Shown here piece by piece: positions 16,515 to 25,601 of a stretch of DNA of 64,000 nucleotides. Source of the DNA: Parvimonas sp. (lineage in GTDB: Bacteria > Bacillota > Clostridia > Tissierellales > Peptoniphilaceae); NCBI GenBank assembly GCA_022770425.1, contig JALEHY010000058.1, positions 1 through 64,000 on the forward strand, read 5' to 3'. Every line of letters starts with the position of its first letter. The first letter of the stretch is position 1. The notes beneath the pieces are model-generated. The model was not told where the DNA came from and searched no databases. It saw only the letters and a list, made by a program, of their open reading frames with translations. Made by a program: the position numbers and the translations under genes.

Positions 16515-17258
16515 ATGTCAGGACATAATAAATGGAGTACGATTAAACATAAAAAAGGGAAAGAAGATGCAAAGAGAGGTAAAATTTTTACAAAACTTGC
16601 ACGTTCTATAATTGTTGCTGTAAAGGAGGGAGGAGCTGACCCTGAGTATAACCCTTCATTAAAGACGGCTATCGAAAAAGCAAAGGCTGAAAATATGCCT
16701 AACGATAATATTGAAAGAGCTTTGAAAAAAGGTTCCGGAGAAGGCAGTGCGAGTAATTACGAAACAATAATATACGAAGGATATGGTCCTGAAGGAGTTG
16801 CTGTTGTAGTTGAATGTTTGACTGATAATAGAAATAGAACTGCTCCTGACGTAAGACATGCATTTGATAAACATGGTGGTAATTTAGGACAAAGCGGTTC
16901 GGTTTTATTTATGTTTGAGAAAAAAGGTCTTATTGAAATCACAACAGAACAAGCTGAGGAAGATGAACTTATGGATTTTGCTTTAGAAAACGGTGCGAGT
17001 GATTTTGAATCAGACGAAGAAGTTTATACTATTTATTCAGAAGTTTCCGAATTTATTTCTCTAAGAGATGCGTTACAGGAAAAGGGATATACTTTTACAG
17101 CTTGCGACTTGGAATATGTACCTACAAATTATTCACAAATTTCAAGCGAAGAAAATATAAAAAAAATGATTAAGATGATAGATCAACTTGAAGATAATGA
17201 TGATGTTCAAAATGTTTATCATAATTGGGACGTTCCTGAAAACTTAGATATTGATTAG
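16515..17258 (+). CDS. YebC/PmpR-family protein
   Basis: The 247-residue protein begins with the invariant MSGHNKWSTIKHKK and carries FTKLARSIIVAVKEGG and the three-domain YebC layout. Family members are described as transcriptional regulators and, more recently, as translation factors that help ribosomes at difficult peptide motifs. The cytoplasmic role here is not shown by context. Start: ATG at 16515, 6 bases after the upstream aggagg, directly following nadE. The gene ends overlapping or abutting the DUF1461 gene. Confidence 0.92.
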   Translation: MSGHNKWSTIKHKKGKEDAKRGKIFTKLARSIIVAVKEGGADPEYNPSLKTAIEKAKAENMPNDNIERALKKGSGEGSASNYETIIYEGYGPEGVAVVVECLTDNRNRTAPDVRHAFDKHGGNLGQSGSVLFMFEKKGLIEITTEQAEEDELMDFALENGASDFESDEEVYTIYSEVSEFISLRDALQEKGYTFTACDLEYVPTNYSQISSEENIKKMIKMIDQLEDNDDVQNVYHNWDVPENLDID

Positions 17259-17259
17259 T

Positions 17260-17901
17260 ATGAAAAGATTAAGTTCAATAGTTATTTCTCTTTTTATTGT
17301 ATTTGGAGTGTTTTTGTATTTGATTGACTTTATGGCGTTGGATCTTTCGTACTATAATAATTTTCATAAGCAATACAATATATCGGAAAGCACAGGCCTT
17401 TCTGATGAGTGGATAAATGAGGCGAGTGGTTCATTAGTAAAGTTTTTAAAAAACGGTGATGAAGATATTTTGAAAAATAATTTTAATTCTAAAGAAATTT
17501 CTCATATGAGAGATGTATATTTTCTGTTTAAATTGAATAGATTTGTATATAAAACATTGATTTTTACCGCTATAATTTTTATTCTTTACAAAATGAATTT
17601 TAAAGACGGAGAATTTTTTAAATCTATGAGTAAAAATTTTTTAAAAGTATATTTTACAATAATTGCATTATTTGGGGTTTGTGCCTTGTTCTTTTCGGAG
17701 AGCTTTATATATTTTCATAAAATATTTTTTACAAATGATTTATGGCTATTGGATTATGACACGGATATGATGATTAGGATTTTGCCTGAAGAATTTTTCT
17801 TTACACTTTTTACAAATGTGATGGTGCTTGCTACGATAATCAACATTTGTGTTTATTTGTTTTTTTATATGAAAGGAAGTAGTGATAGATATGGAAATTA
17901 A
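17260..17901 (+). CDS. DUF1461/TIGR01906-family integral membrane protein
   Basis: About 213 residues with four membrane segments: an N-terminal anchor (IVISLFIVFGVFLYLIDF), then three after residue 95. The outside loop between TM1 and TM2 carries the family's conserved block, EISHMRDVYFLFKL. Function is unknown. The longest frame starts at TTG 17251 inside yebC; ATG 17260 directly after the yebC stop is equally possible. Neither has a clear ribosome binding site, which suggests coupling to yebC. Its end overlaps the start of lgt. Confidence 0.75.
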   Translation: MKRLSSIVISLFIVFGVFLYLIDFMALDLSYYNNFHKQYNISESTGLSDEWINEASGSLVKFLKNGDEDILKNNFNSKEISHMRDVYFLFKLNRFVYKTLIFTAIIFILYKMNFKDGEFFKSMSKNFLKVYFTIIALFGVCALFFSESFIYFHKIFFTNDLWLLDYDTDMMIRILPEEFFFTLFTNVMVLATIINICVYLFFYMKGSSDRYGN

Positions 17902-18640
17902 AATAGATAAAGTTGCGTTTCGGATTTTCGGAATAGATATAATGTGGTATGCCATTATAATTCTTACGGGAGTTATGTTTGGGTTGTATGTTGCTAATAA
18001 AAATGCTAAACTTAGAAATATAGAAGAAGATGAAATTTCAAATTTGTTATTTTTTGCGCTTCCTATCAGTGTTATCGGTGCAAGGATATACTATGTTATT
18101 TTTGAGTGGGAAAATTACAAAGGAAATTTTATTTCTATGATAAATATAAGAGAAGGTGGACTTGCGATTTACGGAGCGGTTATAGCATCTGTAATTGTCG
18201 TTTATTTCTTCAGCAAAAAGAAAAATATAAATGTAAGAGACTTGCTTGATGTTTGTGCACCGGGTCTTATTTTAGGACAAGCAATCGGCAGATGGGGAAA
18301 TTTTGTTAATCAAGAGGCACACGGTACTGAAACTGATTTGCCTTGGGCGGTTATAATAGAAGGGAAAAAATATCATCCTACTTTTCTATATGAATCTTTG
18401 GGGAATTTTTTAATTTTTGGTTTTTTGATGATTTATATGAGGAAATATCAAAAAAAGAAAGGGGAGATAATTCTTCTTTATGCTATTCTTTACGGAGGAT
18501 TAAGATTTTTTGTTGAAGGATTAAGAACTGACAGTCTTATGTTTTTGGGACTTAGAATTTCACAAGTTGTATCTGTAATAGGAGTTTTGGTCGGAGTAAT
18601 TCTTTTTGTGTTAAACAGAAAGTACGGAAAAGATATTTAA
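17891..18640 (+). CDS. lgt: Prolipoprotein diacylglyceryl transferase
   Basis: About 249 residues, seven membrane segments. Lgt moves diacylglycerol from phosphatidylglycerol to the lipobox Cys of prolipoproteins, such as ApbE and the ABC binding protein in this window. The signature GRWGNFVNQEAHG, the REGGLAIYGA motif and GGLRFFVEGLR are present. The frame can start at GTG 17882, but aaggaag (17873-17879) is only 2 nt from it. ATG 17891, 11 nt away, gives the normal N-terminus. It overlaps the DUF1461 gene by 11 bp and ends the nadE operon. Confidence 0.92.
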   Translation: MEIKIDKVAFRIFGIDIMWYAIIILTGVMFGLYVANKNAKLRNIEEDEISNLLFFALPISVIGARIYYVIFEWENYKGNFISMINIREGGLAIYGAVIASVIVVYFFSKKKNINVRDLLDVCAPGLILGQAIGRWGNFVNQEAHGTETDLPWAVIIEGKKYHPTFLYESLGNFLIFGFLMIYMRKYQKKKGEIILLYAILYGGLRFFVEGLRTDSLMFLGLRISQVVSVIGVLVGVILFVLNRKYGKDI

Positions 18641-18681
18641 TTTAAAAGTTTAGAAAAATTTTAAAAATAAAAAAATAATTG

Positions 18682-18717
18682 AAACTATCAGGATTTATTT
18701 TCTTGGTAGTTTTTTTG
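18682..18717 (+). terminator. Terminator after lgt
   Basis: aaactatca pairs with tggtagttt (one G-T pair) around a 13-nt loop, followed by a T run. The remaining stretch to mraZ is AT-rich and holds MraZ-like boxes and a promoter but no gene. Confidence 0.75.
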
Positions 18718-18760
18718 TTGCTAATTTTGATAAAAATTTTAAAAAAATTTTTAATTTTTT

Positions 18761-18775
18761 ACTCCAAATTACTCC
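18761..18775 (-). promoter_or_regulatory. Two upstream inverted MraZ-like boxes
   Basis: ACTCC occurs at 18761-18765 and 18771-18775, so TGGAGT/GGAGT repeats with a 10-bp period lie on the minus strand. Spacing and sequence match the boxes at 18919-18943 in opposite orientation, about 150 bp away. Confidence 0.4.
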
Positions 18776-18869
18776 ACAAAATAAAAAAAGTCAGTATTAA
18801 CGTTGAAAAATAAACATTTAATCTATTATTTTTAATTTAAAATATATTTTTAAAAAAATATTAAAATGC

Positions 18870-18943
18870 TTGCAAAATGTGATAAAATAGTATAGAATAT
18901 AAGTGTATCTATATATTGTGGTTTAATATGGAGCAAAATGGAG
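18870..18943 (+). promoter_or_regulatory. dcw promoter with three MraZ boxes
   Basis: TTGCAA (18870-18875) and TAGAAT (18893-18898) are 17 bp apart. Just downstream, TGGTT, TGGAG and TGGAG start at 18919, 18929 and 18939, exactly 10 bp apart. MraZ is known to bind direct TGGGN-type repeats with 5-bp spacers before its own gene. These copies therefore fit autoregulation of the cluster. Confidence 0.7.
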
Positions 18944-18966
18944 TAATTATTATGGAGGTGATGGCA

Positions 18967-19398
18967 TTGTTTATTGGAGATTTTCCACATACGTTAGATG
19001 ATAAAGGTAGATTAATTATGCCATCAAAATTCAGAAATGAATTAGGAAAGAGCTTTGTAGTTACTCGTGGACTTGAAGGTTGCTTATTTGTATTCACTGA
19101 AGAAAAGTGGATTGATTTTACAAATAAATTAAATTCAAGAGGATTAAGTCAAAAAGATATACGTTCAATCACAAGATTTTTTTGCAGTTGTGCGATGACA
19201 TCGGATTTAGATAAACAGGGACGATTTTTATTAAACAAAGATTTAAGAAGTCATGCCGGTATCGAAAGAGATGTAATTGTTGTGGGAGTTTCAGACAGAA
19301 TTGAAATTTGGGCGAAAGAAAGATGGAGCGAATACTGTGACAGTGAGTACAGTGATGAAAATGTAATATCTGAAAAATTTGACGGACTTGATTTTTAA
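18967..19398 (+). CDS. mraZ: MraZ, transcriptional regulator of the division cluster
   Basis: MraZ binds repeats in its own promoter and tunes the dcw cluster. The open frame runs from TTG 18916, but the family's N-terminus is MF(I/M)G-x-(Y/F)-x-H-x-(L/I)-D-x-KGR. TTG at 18967 gives FIGDFPHTLDDKGRLIMPSK at exactly this place. It lies 6 nt after ggaggtg and yields 143 residues, the usual length. The two AbrB-like halves carry DDKGR and DKQGR. rsmH follows after 9 bp. Confidence 0.9.
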   Translation: MFIGDFPHTLDDKGRLIMPSKFRNELGKSFVVTRGLEGCLFVFTEEKWIDFTNKLNSRGLSQKDIRSITRFFCSCAMTSDLDKQGRFLLNKDLRSHAGIERDVIVVGVSDRIEIWAKERWSEYCDSEYSDENVISEKFDGLDF

Positions 19399-19407
19399 GG
19401 ATTAGTT

Positions 19408-20340
19408 ATGGAATTTAAACATATACCGATAATGTTAAATGAAGTTATTGATAGCTTAAATATAAAACCGGATGGGATTTATGTAGATTTAACGGTTGGG
19501 GGCGCAGGTCATTCAACCGAGATACTTAAAAAACTTACAACAGGAAAACTAATTTGTGTTGATCAAGATGAAGAAGCACTTTCAGTTGCTAAAGAACGAC
19601 TTGAAAAGTTTTCAAAAAATGTGTTTTTTTATAGAGGAAATTTTGAAAATTTTTCACTTATTTTAGATTTTTTCAAAATTGAAAGTGTAGACGGAGTTCT
19701 CTTAGATATAGGAGTATCATCTTATCAAATTGATAACGGACAAAGAGGTTTTTCTTATATGATAGATGCACCGCTTGATATGAGAATGGACAAGAGTGTT
19801 GAAAAAAATGCTTTTGATGTGGTTAATTACTACTCTAAAGATGATTTGGAGTACATTTTCTATAAGTTCGGTGAAGAAAAGTGGACAAAAAGAATAGTAG
19901 AATTTATTATTAATGAAAGAAAGACCAAGCAGATAAAAACTACCTTTGAGTTGGTTGATATAATAGAAAAAGCTATACCTAAAGCGGTTCGTGCTAAAGG
20001 TGGTCATCCTGCTAAGAGAGTTTTTCAAGCTATAAGAATAGAAGTGAACAGAGAGCTTGAAGTTATTGAAAAAGTAATACCTGATATTGTTGATAGACTG
20101 AATAAAGATGGCAGACTAAGTATTATAACTTTTCATTCGTTAGAGGATAGAATTGTAAAAGATGCTTTTAAAGAGTTGGCGAAAGGGTGTATTTGCCCGA
20201 AAGAACTTTATGTTTGTGTTTGTAATAACAAACCAAAGATTAAGATTTTAACAAAAAAGCCGATTGTTCCAACTGATGAAGAAATCAATTATAATTCGAG
20301 GTCTAAGAGTTCTAAACTGAGAGTTTGTTCCAAACTTTAG
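19408..20340 (+). CDS. rsmH: 16S rRNA (cytosine-1402 N4) methyltransferase
   Basis: The 310-residue SAM-dependent methyltransferase modifies C1402 in the ribosomal decoding site. VDLTVGGAGHS is the SAM-binding loop, and LLDIGVSSYQID, QRGFSY, LDMRMD, KGGHPAKRVFQAIRIEVN and ITFHSLEDRIVK are the conserved RsmH/MraW blocks. A Cys-rich stretch (GCICPKELYVCVC) near the C-terminus is common in family members. It takes the standard second place in the cluster, after mraZ. Confidence 0.95.
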   Translation: MEFKHIPIMLNEVIDSLNIKPDGIYVDLTVGGAGHSTEILKKLTTGKLICVDQDEEALSVAKERLEKFSKNVFFYRGNFENFSLILDFFKIESVDGVLLDIGVSSYQIDNGQRGFSYMIDAPLDMRMDKSVEKNAFDVVNYYSKDDLEYIFYKFGEEKWTKRIVEFIINERKTKQIKTTFELVDIIEKAIPKAVRAKGGHPAKRVFQAIRIEVNRELEVIEKVIPDIVDRLNKDGRLSIITFHSLEDRIVKDAFKELAKGCICPKELYVCVCNNKPKIKILTKKPIVPTDEEINYNSRSKSSKLRVCSKL

Positions 20341-20353
20341 GAGGTTGATTTAT

Positions 20354-20725
20354 ATGAGCACAGCTCAAGTTAAATATATGAAAGTTTCAAATGAGAGAAT
20401 TTTAGAGTTGCAAAACAGACAAAAAGCCAACGGAATTACCAGAAAATCCAGTTTGTATAAAAATATTACACTGTTCTTGTTTACATCTGTTACAGTTGCA
20501 TTTAGTGTAATAATTTTATATGGATATTTAAATATTGCTCAACAAAATAGAAAAATAAATACACTAAACTCTGAAATTCGCTCATTAGAAACAGAAAGAG
20601 ACGACTATAACATACAACTTGAACCTTATAAATCTGTAGAAAGAATTGCAAAACTTGCAAGGCTTAATTATAATATGGATTTTCCTAAAAAGGAACAAGT
20701 TAAGTATTTGGACAAGGTTGAATAA
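20354..20725 (+). CDS. ftsL: FtsL-like division protein
   Basis: About 123 residues. A basic cytoplasmic N-terminus is followed by one membrane segment (NITLFLFTSVTVAFSVIILYGY) and a coiled coil (NRKINTLNSEIRSLETERDD). This is the FtsL/septum initiation layout, and the gene sits between rsmH and the PBP gene as expected. FtsL works with FtsQ (DivIB) and the FtsB-like partner to activate FtsW/FtsI. Sequence conservation in this family is low, so topology and place carry the call. ATG 20354 lies 9 nt after aggagg; TTG 20345 is too close. Confidence 0.8.
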   Translation: MSTAQVKYMKVSNERILELQNRQKANGITRKSSLYKNITLFLFTSVTVAFSVIILYGYLNIAQQNRKINTLNSEIRSLETERDDYNIQLEPYKSVERIAKLARLNYNMDFPKKEQVKYLDKVE

Positions 20726-20745
20726 CCTAAACAAGAGGAGTTTAA

Positions 20746-23265
20746 ATGAGAAAAAAGCAAAATATTATTAAAGATAAAACAGTCTCTTCTCGTTCGGCTG
20801 TTTTATTTTTTGTTTTTATATTAATTTTTGGAATAATTATCTTTAAATTAGCATATTTACAACTTTATTCCAAAAATAAATACAGGGTTGAAGAATTTAA
20901 AGATTCTATGAGTTACACTGTACTTGAGGCGAAAAGAGGTACAATTTATGACAGAGATGCAAATACTTTAGCCAAAAGTATAAATGTATATAACGGTTAT
21001 TTTTCAACTTACGATTATAATTTATATAAAAAATATGATGAAAAATTAAAAACCAAAGAAACTCAAAAATTAGATAAAATTTTTGAACTTTTGCAGTTAA
21101 ATAAAGAAGAGGTTTTTTCAAAAGCGGAAGAATATAATAATTTGCTTATAAAAACTGAATTGACCGAAGAAGATAAGGCACTTGTCAAAGGACAAAATAC
21201 ATTTTTACTAAATATATCGAATAACAATTTATACTTTTCGATTTTAGAATATGATAAATTTAAAAAGTATTCTGAGAAGGCAAAACTTTCTGAAGAAAAA
21301 AAAATAGATACTATTTTCGAAAAATTTGAAATAGATAAGGAAAAAGTATTTAATCGTGCGGAAAGCGGAACCAACTTTAAAATAAAAAAATCAATAAGCC
21401 CTGATGTGGCTAAAGAAATAAAAGAATTGAAGTCTTCAATTATAAGTATTGAAATTGAACAGAGCAGAACTTACATAGACAGTAATTTTGCACCATTCAT
21501 AGTAGGTCATGTAAATGATAACGGAGGACAAACAGGTGTTGAAAATTCGTTTAATGACTTGTTGGCAGGAACTTCCGGAAGAAAAAGAATTATCCGTGAG
21601 AATTTGAGTAAAACCGTTGAAGATGTAGTCCCTGCAGTTGACGGCAAGGATTTATATTTAACGATTGACAGTACAATACAGGGAATAATTTCAAAGTATG
21701 GACAAGAGTATTATGACAAAGAAAGACCGATAAAGTTAAATATCATTGTTTCCGATGTTAATACAGGAGATATTCTTGCTATGGAAAACTTTCCGAAGTA
21801 CGATTTAAACTATCCTAATGAACTAAATAAAATTGAAACTGAAAGCAATAAAGAAAATAAAAACAACGAAAAAGAAAAATCTGAAAATGATTTAAATAAA
21901 ACAGAAAATTCCGACACAAAAACAGAAACGTCAAAATCGGATGAAAATAAAGAGTTAAGTGAAAAGGAAAAACTTGAAAAAATATTTGCTATGTGGAAAA
22001 ATACGTCAGTGAGTGACTCATACGAGCCCGGTTCTGTATTTAAACTTATAACAGGAGCAGCTTCACTTGAGGAACATACAGACACGTTGGATTCAACTTT
22101 TTATTGTAATGGGTTTGTTAGAGATATACCCGGAATTGTACTTAAGTGTTTTAACTGGCAAAATCCGCATGGAACTCAAACTTTCACTAAAGCTATGGAT
22201 AACAGTTGTAACCCGGCATTTGTTCAAATGGCAAGAAATCTAGGACGTGATAAGTTGTACAGATATGTAAAAGGTTTCGGTTTCGGTACACCTACCGGAA
22301 TTGATTTGCCCGGAGAATCTTCCGGACAAATTCCTAAAACTTTACAGGATATAGGAAGTGCGGAACTTGCTACAATGAGTTATGGACACGGAGTTTCCAC
22401 AAGCCCGTTGCAAATGATGATGGCAGCCAATGCTGTTGTAAACGGAGGGTATCTTTTAGCTCCACAGATAAGTCTTAAAAATGTTGAAAAACTTGAAGAC
22501 GGTACTGTGAATATAAAAGAAAATGAACCTATTGTAAAAAATCAAATAATATCAAAAGAAACAAGCGATAAAATGAGAGTTGTAATGGAGCATGGTGTAG
22601 AAGAAGGGATAGTAAACAGAGTTGCTTCAAATTCTGTAAGAATAGGTGCAAAATCAGGAACGACTCTTAAAGTTATAAACGGAGAATATAGCGATACGAA
22701 AGTATTTGCATCTGTTTATGCAGCATTTCCTATTGAAAATCCAAAATACAGTGTTATGGTAGTTTTTGATGAACCTCAGTCAGGAGGGACAGGAAGTACA
22801 GCATCAGGACCTTTGGCAAAAAAGATAATTGAGGCGATTGTTGGCTATAAAAATATAGTAAGCGAAAAAAATGAAAACGAAACATTGATTAGAAATACAA
22901 CCGTACCTGAAGTTACAGGACTTTCATTTGAATACGCAAGTGAAATTTTAGAATCAAAATATTTAAAATATAAAGTAAATACAGAAGCTTCACCAAAAGG
23001 CATAGTTATAAATCAAGGAGACTATGCGGGAAAAACTTTAAGAGAGGGAAGTGAAGTTGAACTTACTTTGTCGGATGATCCTAAATATAAACTTTTGGTT
23101 TTGGATTTTTCCAATATGACTTACAATAAAGTTATGGATATAGTTTCAAAAATGGGATATAAATATAAAACAGAAGGCGGAAAAGGCAAGTTCAAATCTT
23201 CAAATAAAAGTTCAGGAGATTATATCTCAAAAGATGAAGAATTAATACTGACTTTTGAAGATTAA
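20746..23265 (+). CDS. Division penicillin-binding protein with C-terminal PASTA domains (FtsI/SpoVD class)
   Basis: The 839-residue class B PBP cross-links septal peptidoglycan. After one membrane anchor come a dimerisation domain, the transpeptidase with S430 in SVFK, SCN at 487-489 and KSGT at 636-639, and two C-terminal PASTA-like domains from about 720. Two features are odd. A Lys/Glu/Asn/Ser-rich low-complexity insertion (about 360-412) lies inside the transpeptidase before the active serine. Extra helical, Lys/Glu-rich sequence is found in the N-terminal domain (about 95-200). Start: ATG at 20746 after agaggag. It is the cluster's only PBP gene. Confidence 0.9.
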   Translation: MRKKQNIIKDKTVSSRSAVLFFVFILIFGIIIFKLAYLQLYSKNKYRVEEFKDSMSYTVLEAKRGTIYDRDANTLAKSINVYNGYFSTYDYNLYKKYDEKLKTKETQKLDKIFELLQLNKEEVFSKAEEYNNLLIKTELTEEDKALVKGQNTFLLNISNNNLYFSILEYDKFKKYSEKAKLSEEKKIDTIFEKFEIDKEKVFNRAESGTNFKIKKSISPDVAKEIKELKSSIISIEIEQSRTYIDSNFAPFIVGHVNDNGGQTGVENSFNDLLAGTSGRKRIIRENLSKTVEDVVPAVDGKDLYLTIDSTIQGIISKYGQEYYDKERPIKLNIIVSDVNTGDILAMENFPKYDLNYPNELNKIETESNKENKNNEKEKSENDLNKTENSDTKTETSKSDENKELSEKEKLEKIFAMWKNTSVSDSYEPGSVFKLITGAASLEEHTDTLDSTFYCNGFVRDIPGIVLKCFNWQNPHGTQTFTKAMDNSCNPAFVQMARNLGRDKLYRYVKGFGFGTPTGIDLPGESSGQIPKTLQDIGSAELATMSYGHGVSTSPLQMMMAANAVVNGGYLLAPQISLKNVEKLEDGTVNIKENEPIVKNQIISKETSDKMRVVMEHGVEEGIVNRVASNSVRIGAKSGTTLKVINGEYSDTKVFASVYAAFPIENPKYSVMVVFDEPQSGGTGSTASGPLAKKIIEAIVGYKNIVSEKNENETLIRNTTVPEVTGLSFEYASEILESKYLKYKVNTEASPKGIVINQGDYAGKTLREGSEVELTLSDDPKYKLLVLDFSNMTYNKVMDIVSKMGYKYKTEGGKGKFKSSNKSSGDYISKDEELILTFED

Positions 23266-23280
23266 TATAAGGAGAAAATT

Positions 23281-24258
23281 ATGATTAGAGATTTATTGTC
23301 AATTATGGTATTAAGTATATTTTTAAGTTTTGCTTTAACAGTTATAATTTCAAAAAAATCTATACCATATTTGAGAAAATTTAAACTTGGACAAAATATT
23401 AGAGATGACGGACCTCAAAGTCATCTCTCAAAAGCGGGAACTCCTACTATGGGAGGGGTGTTTTTTGTAATTTCCATTTTGATTACAACATTGGTTTTTA
23501 AGAATTTGTCAAAGGAAGTTGTTGCAATTTTAATAGGAATGTTAGGTTTTACTTTTATAGGATTTTTAGATGATTTTTTTAAACTTATAATGAAAAGGTC
23601 TTTGGGTTTGACTGAACTACAAAAGTTAGCAATTCAATTTATCATAAGTATAGTTGTAATATTATTTATTGAAAAAGTTGTAGGAATAAACCTTATGGTA
23701 CAAAAAATTCCATTTATTGCAAAAACTGTAAATTTTGGTTATTTTATTTATCCTATTTTAATTTTTGTTATGGTTGGAACTGCAAATGCAACTAATTTGA
23801 CAGACGGCCTTGACGGATTGTCATCATCAGTATCTATTCCTGTATTTTTGGGACTTGCAGTTATAAGTTTTTCAAATTATTACAGTGTCTCTGTTTTTAG
23901 TTTGGTATTTATGGCAAGTCTTATGGGATTTGTTATGTTTAATGCATATCCTGCCAGAGTTTTTATGGGAGATACAGGTTCGATGGCACTTGGAGGTGCA
24001 ATTTCCGTTATTTGCATACTTAACGGAATAGTCTTTTATCTTCCGATTATAGGTTGGGTTTATGTTATGGAGGCTATGTCTGTAATTATTCAAGTTATAA
24101 GTTATAAAACAAGAAATAAAAAAAGAGTATTTTTGATGAGTCCTATACATCATCATTATGAATTAAAAGGTTATAAGGAACCGCAAATAGTTACATCTTT
24201 TTCGGTTATAAGTGCAATAGCCACTATATTGTGTGTATATTTGTATTTTTACATTTAG
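23281..24258 (+). CDS. mraY: Phospho-N-acetylmuramoyl-pentapeptide transferase
   Basis: The 325-residue protein has about ten membrane segments. MraY forms lipid I from UDP-MurNAc-pentapeptide and undecaprenyl phosphate. Conserved blocks are GTPTMGG, GFLDDF with the catalytic Asp pair, NATNLTDGLDGL, FMGDTGSMALGG and the histidine-rich SPIHHHYELKG. The start at 23281 follows ataaggag. It is spaced 15 bp from the PBP gene and 9 bp from murD. Confidence 0.95.
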   Translation: MIRDLLSIMVLSIFLSFALTVIISKKSIPYLRKFKLGQNIRDDGPQSHLSKAGTPTMGGVFFVISILITTLVFKNLSKEVVAILIGMLGFTFIGFLDDFFKLIMKRSLGLTELQKLAIQFIISIVVILFIEKVVGINLMVQKIPFIAKTVNFGYFIYPILIFVMVGTANATNLTDGLDGLSSSVSIPVFLGLAVISFSNYYSVSVFSLVFMASLMGFVMFNAYPARVFMGDTGSMALGGAISVICILNGIVFYLPIIGWVYVMEAMSVIIQVISYKTRNKKRVFLMSPIHHHYELKGYKEPQIVTSFSVISAIATILCVYLYFYI

Positions 24259-24267
24259 GAGAAACTT

Positions 24268-25596
24268 ATGAATGTATGTGATAAGAAAATTTTAGTTGTC
24301 GGTATTGGAATTTCCGGAATATCAACTATAAAAACTTTAGCGTCAATGAATGCTAAAGTTTTTTGTACTGATGACAAAGAAGAATTTGAACTTAAAGACA
24401 TTTTGGACAAATTAAATGGGTTTGAATACAAGTTTATAAAGAACTATAAAGAATATAATTTTGATTTTGTTGTAAAAAGTCCCGGAATAAAACCTTCAAA
24501 TGAAATTATAAGTTATTTTGAGGAGAAAAATGTTGAAGTTTACAGTGATCTTGAACTTGCTTACACTTTATTTAAAAATAGAAAAATAATTGCGATAACA
24601 GGTACAAACGGTAAAACAACAACAACGACTTTAGTGGGAGAGATTTTTAAAAATGCAAATGTAAAATCACAAGTTTTAGGAAATATTGGTATAGGGATGT
24701 TATGGGAAATATATAACAGTGATGAAGATACGGTAAATATTATAGAAGTTAGTAGTTTTCAACTTCATAATACTAAAAATTTCAAACCAAGTATTGCATC
24801 TATTGGGAATATTACTCCGGACCATATTGATTGGCATGGAAATTTTGAAAATTACATAGAGGATAAATGTAAAATTTTTAAAAATATGGATGAATGCGGA
24901 CATTTAATTATAAATATGGACGATAAGATTTTGAACAACTTAAAGATAGATAATACAAAAGTTACAAAAATTTCTTTGAAAGATGAAACGGCAAAATTTT
25001 ATTTTAAAAATTCTTACTTTTATTTTGAAAATAAAAAGTTGTTTTCTATGGAAGATTTACAAATATTAGGTAAACATAATGCGCAAAATGTTTTAATTTC
25101 TATTGCAATTTGTTATAATTATGGTATAAGTATTGAAGATATCAAAAAATCTTGTATTAATTTTAAGGGAGTTGAACACAGAATAGAGTTTGTGCGTGAA
25201 GTAAACGGAGTAAAGTTTTATAATGATTCTAAAGGCACGAATATAGATTCAACCGTTAAGGCGATAGATGCGGTTAATGCTCCTATTATATTGATACTTG
25301 GAGGATATGATAAGAATGTCGATTTGAAACCTCTTTTTGATTCATTTAATGGAAAAGTTAAAGCTACGGTTTTAGTCGGTGATACAAAGTATAAATTTTA
25401 TTTTACAGCGACGGAAAGTGGATTTGAAAACAATGTAATTGTTGATGATTACCAAGAAGTTGTCAAAAAAAGTTACGAACTTGCACAAAAAGGAGATAGT
25501 GTATTGTTGTCACCTGCATCTGCAAGTTGGGATATGTTTAAAAGTTATGAGCAAAGGGGTAATTTGTTTAAAAAGTTAGTAAATGAATTAGAGTAA
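24268..25596 (+). CDS. murD: UDP-N-acetylmuramoylalanine-D-glutamate ligase
   Basis: The 442-residue cytoplasmic Mur ligase adds D-Glu to UDP-MurNAc-L-Ala. It shows an N-terminal Rossmann-like domain (LVVGIGISGIS), the ATP loop ITGTNGKTTTT, the central NITPDHIDWHG motif, HRIEFVREVNGVKFYNDSKGTN at the third domain, and the C-terminal LLSPASASWDMFKSYEQRG typical for MurD. Start: ATG at 24268 after aggagaaac. murC, murE and murF, usually near, are absent from this cluster. Confidence 0.95.
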   Translation: MNVCDKKILVVGIGISGISTIKTLASMNAKVFCTDDKEEFELKDILDKLNGFEYKFIKNYKEYNFDFVVKSPGIKPSNEIISYFEEKNVEVYSDLELAYTLFKNRKIIAITGTNGKTTTTTLVGEIFKNANVKSQVLGNIGIGMLWEIYNSDEDTVNIIEVSSFQLHNTKNFKPSIASIGNITPDHIDWHGNFENYIEDKCKIFKNMDECGHLIINMDDKILNNLKIDNTKVTKISLKDETAKFYFKNSYFYFENKKLFSMEDLQILGKHNAQNVLISIAICYNYGISIEDIKKSCINFKGVEHRIEFVREVNGVKFYNDSKGTNIDSTVKAIDAVNAPIILILGGYDKNVDLKPLFDSFNGKVKATVLVGDTKYKFYFTATESGFENNVIVDDYQEVVKKSYELAQKGDSVLLSPASASWDMFKSYEQRGNLFKKLVNELE

Positions 25597-25601
25597 GAAA
25601 T

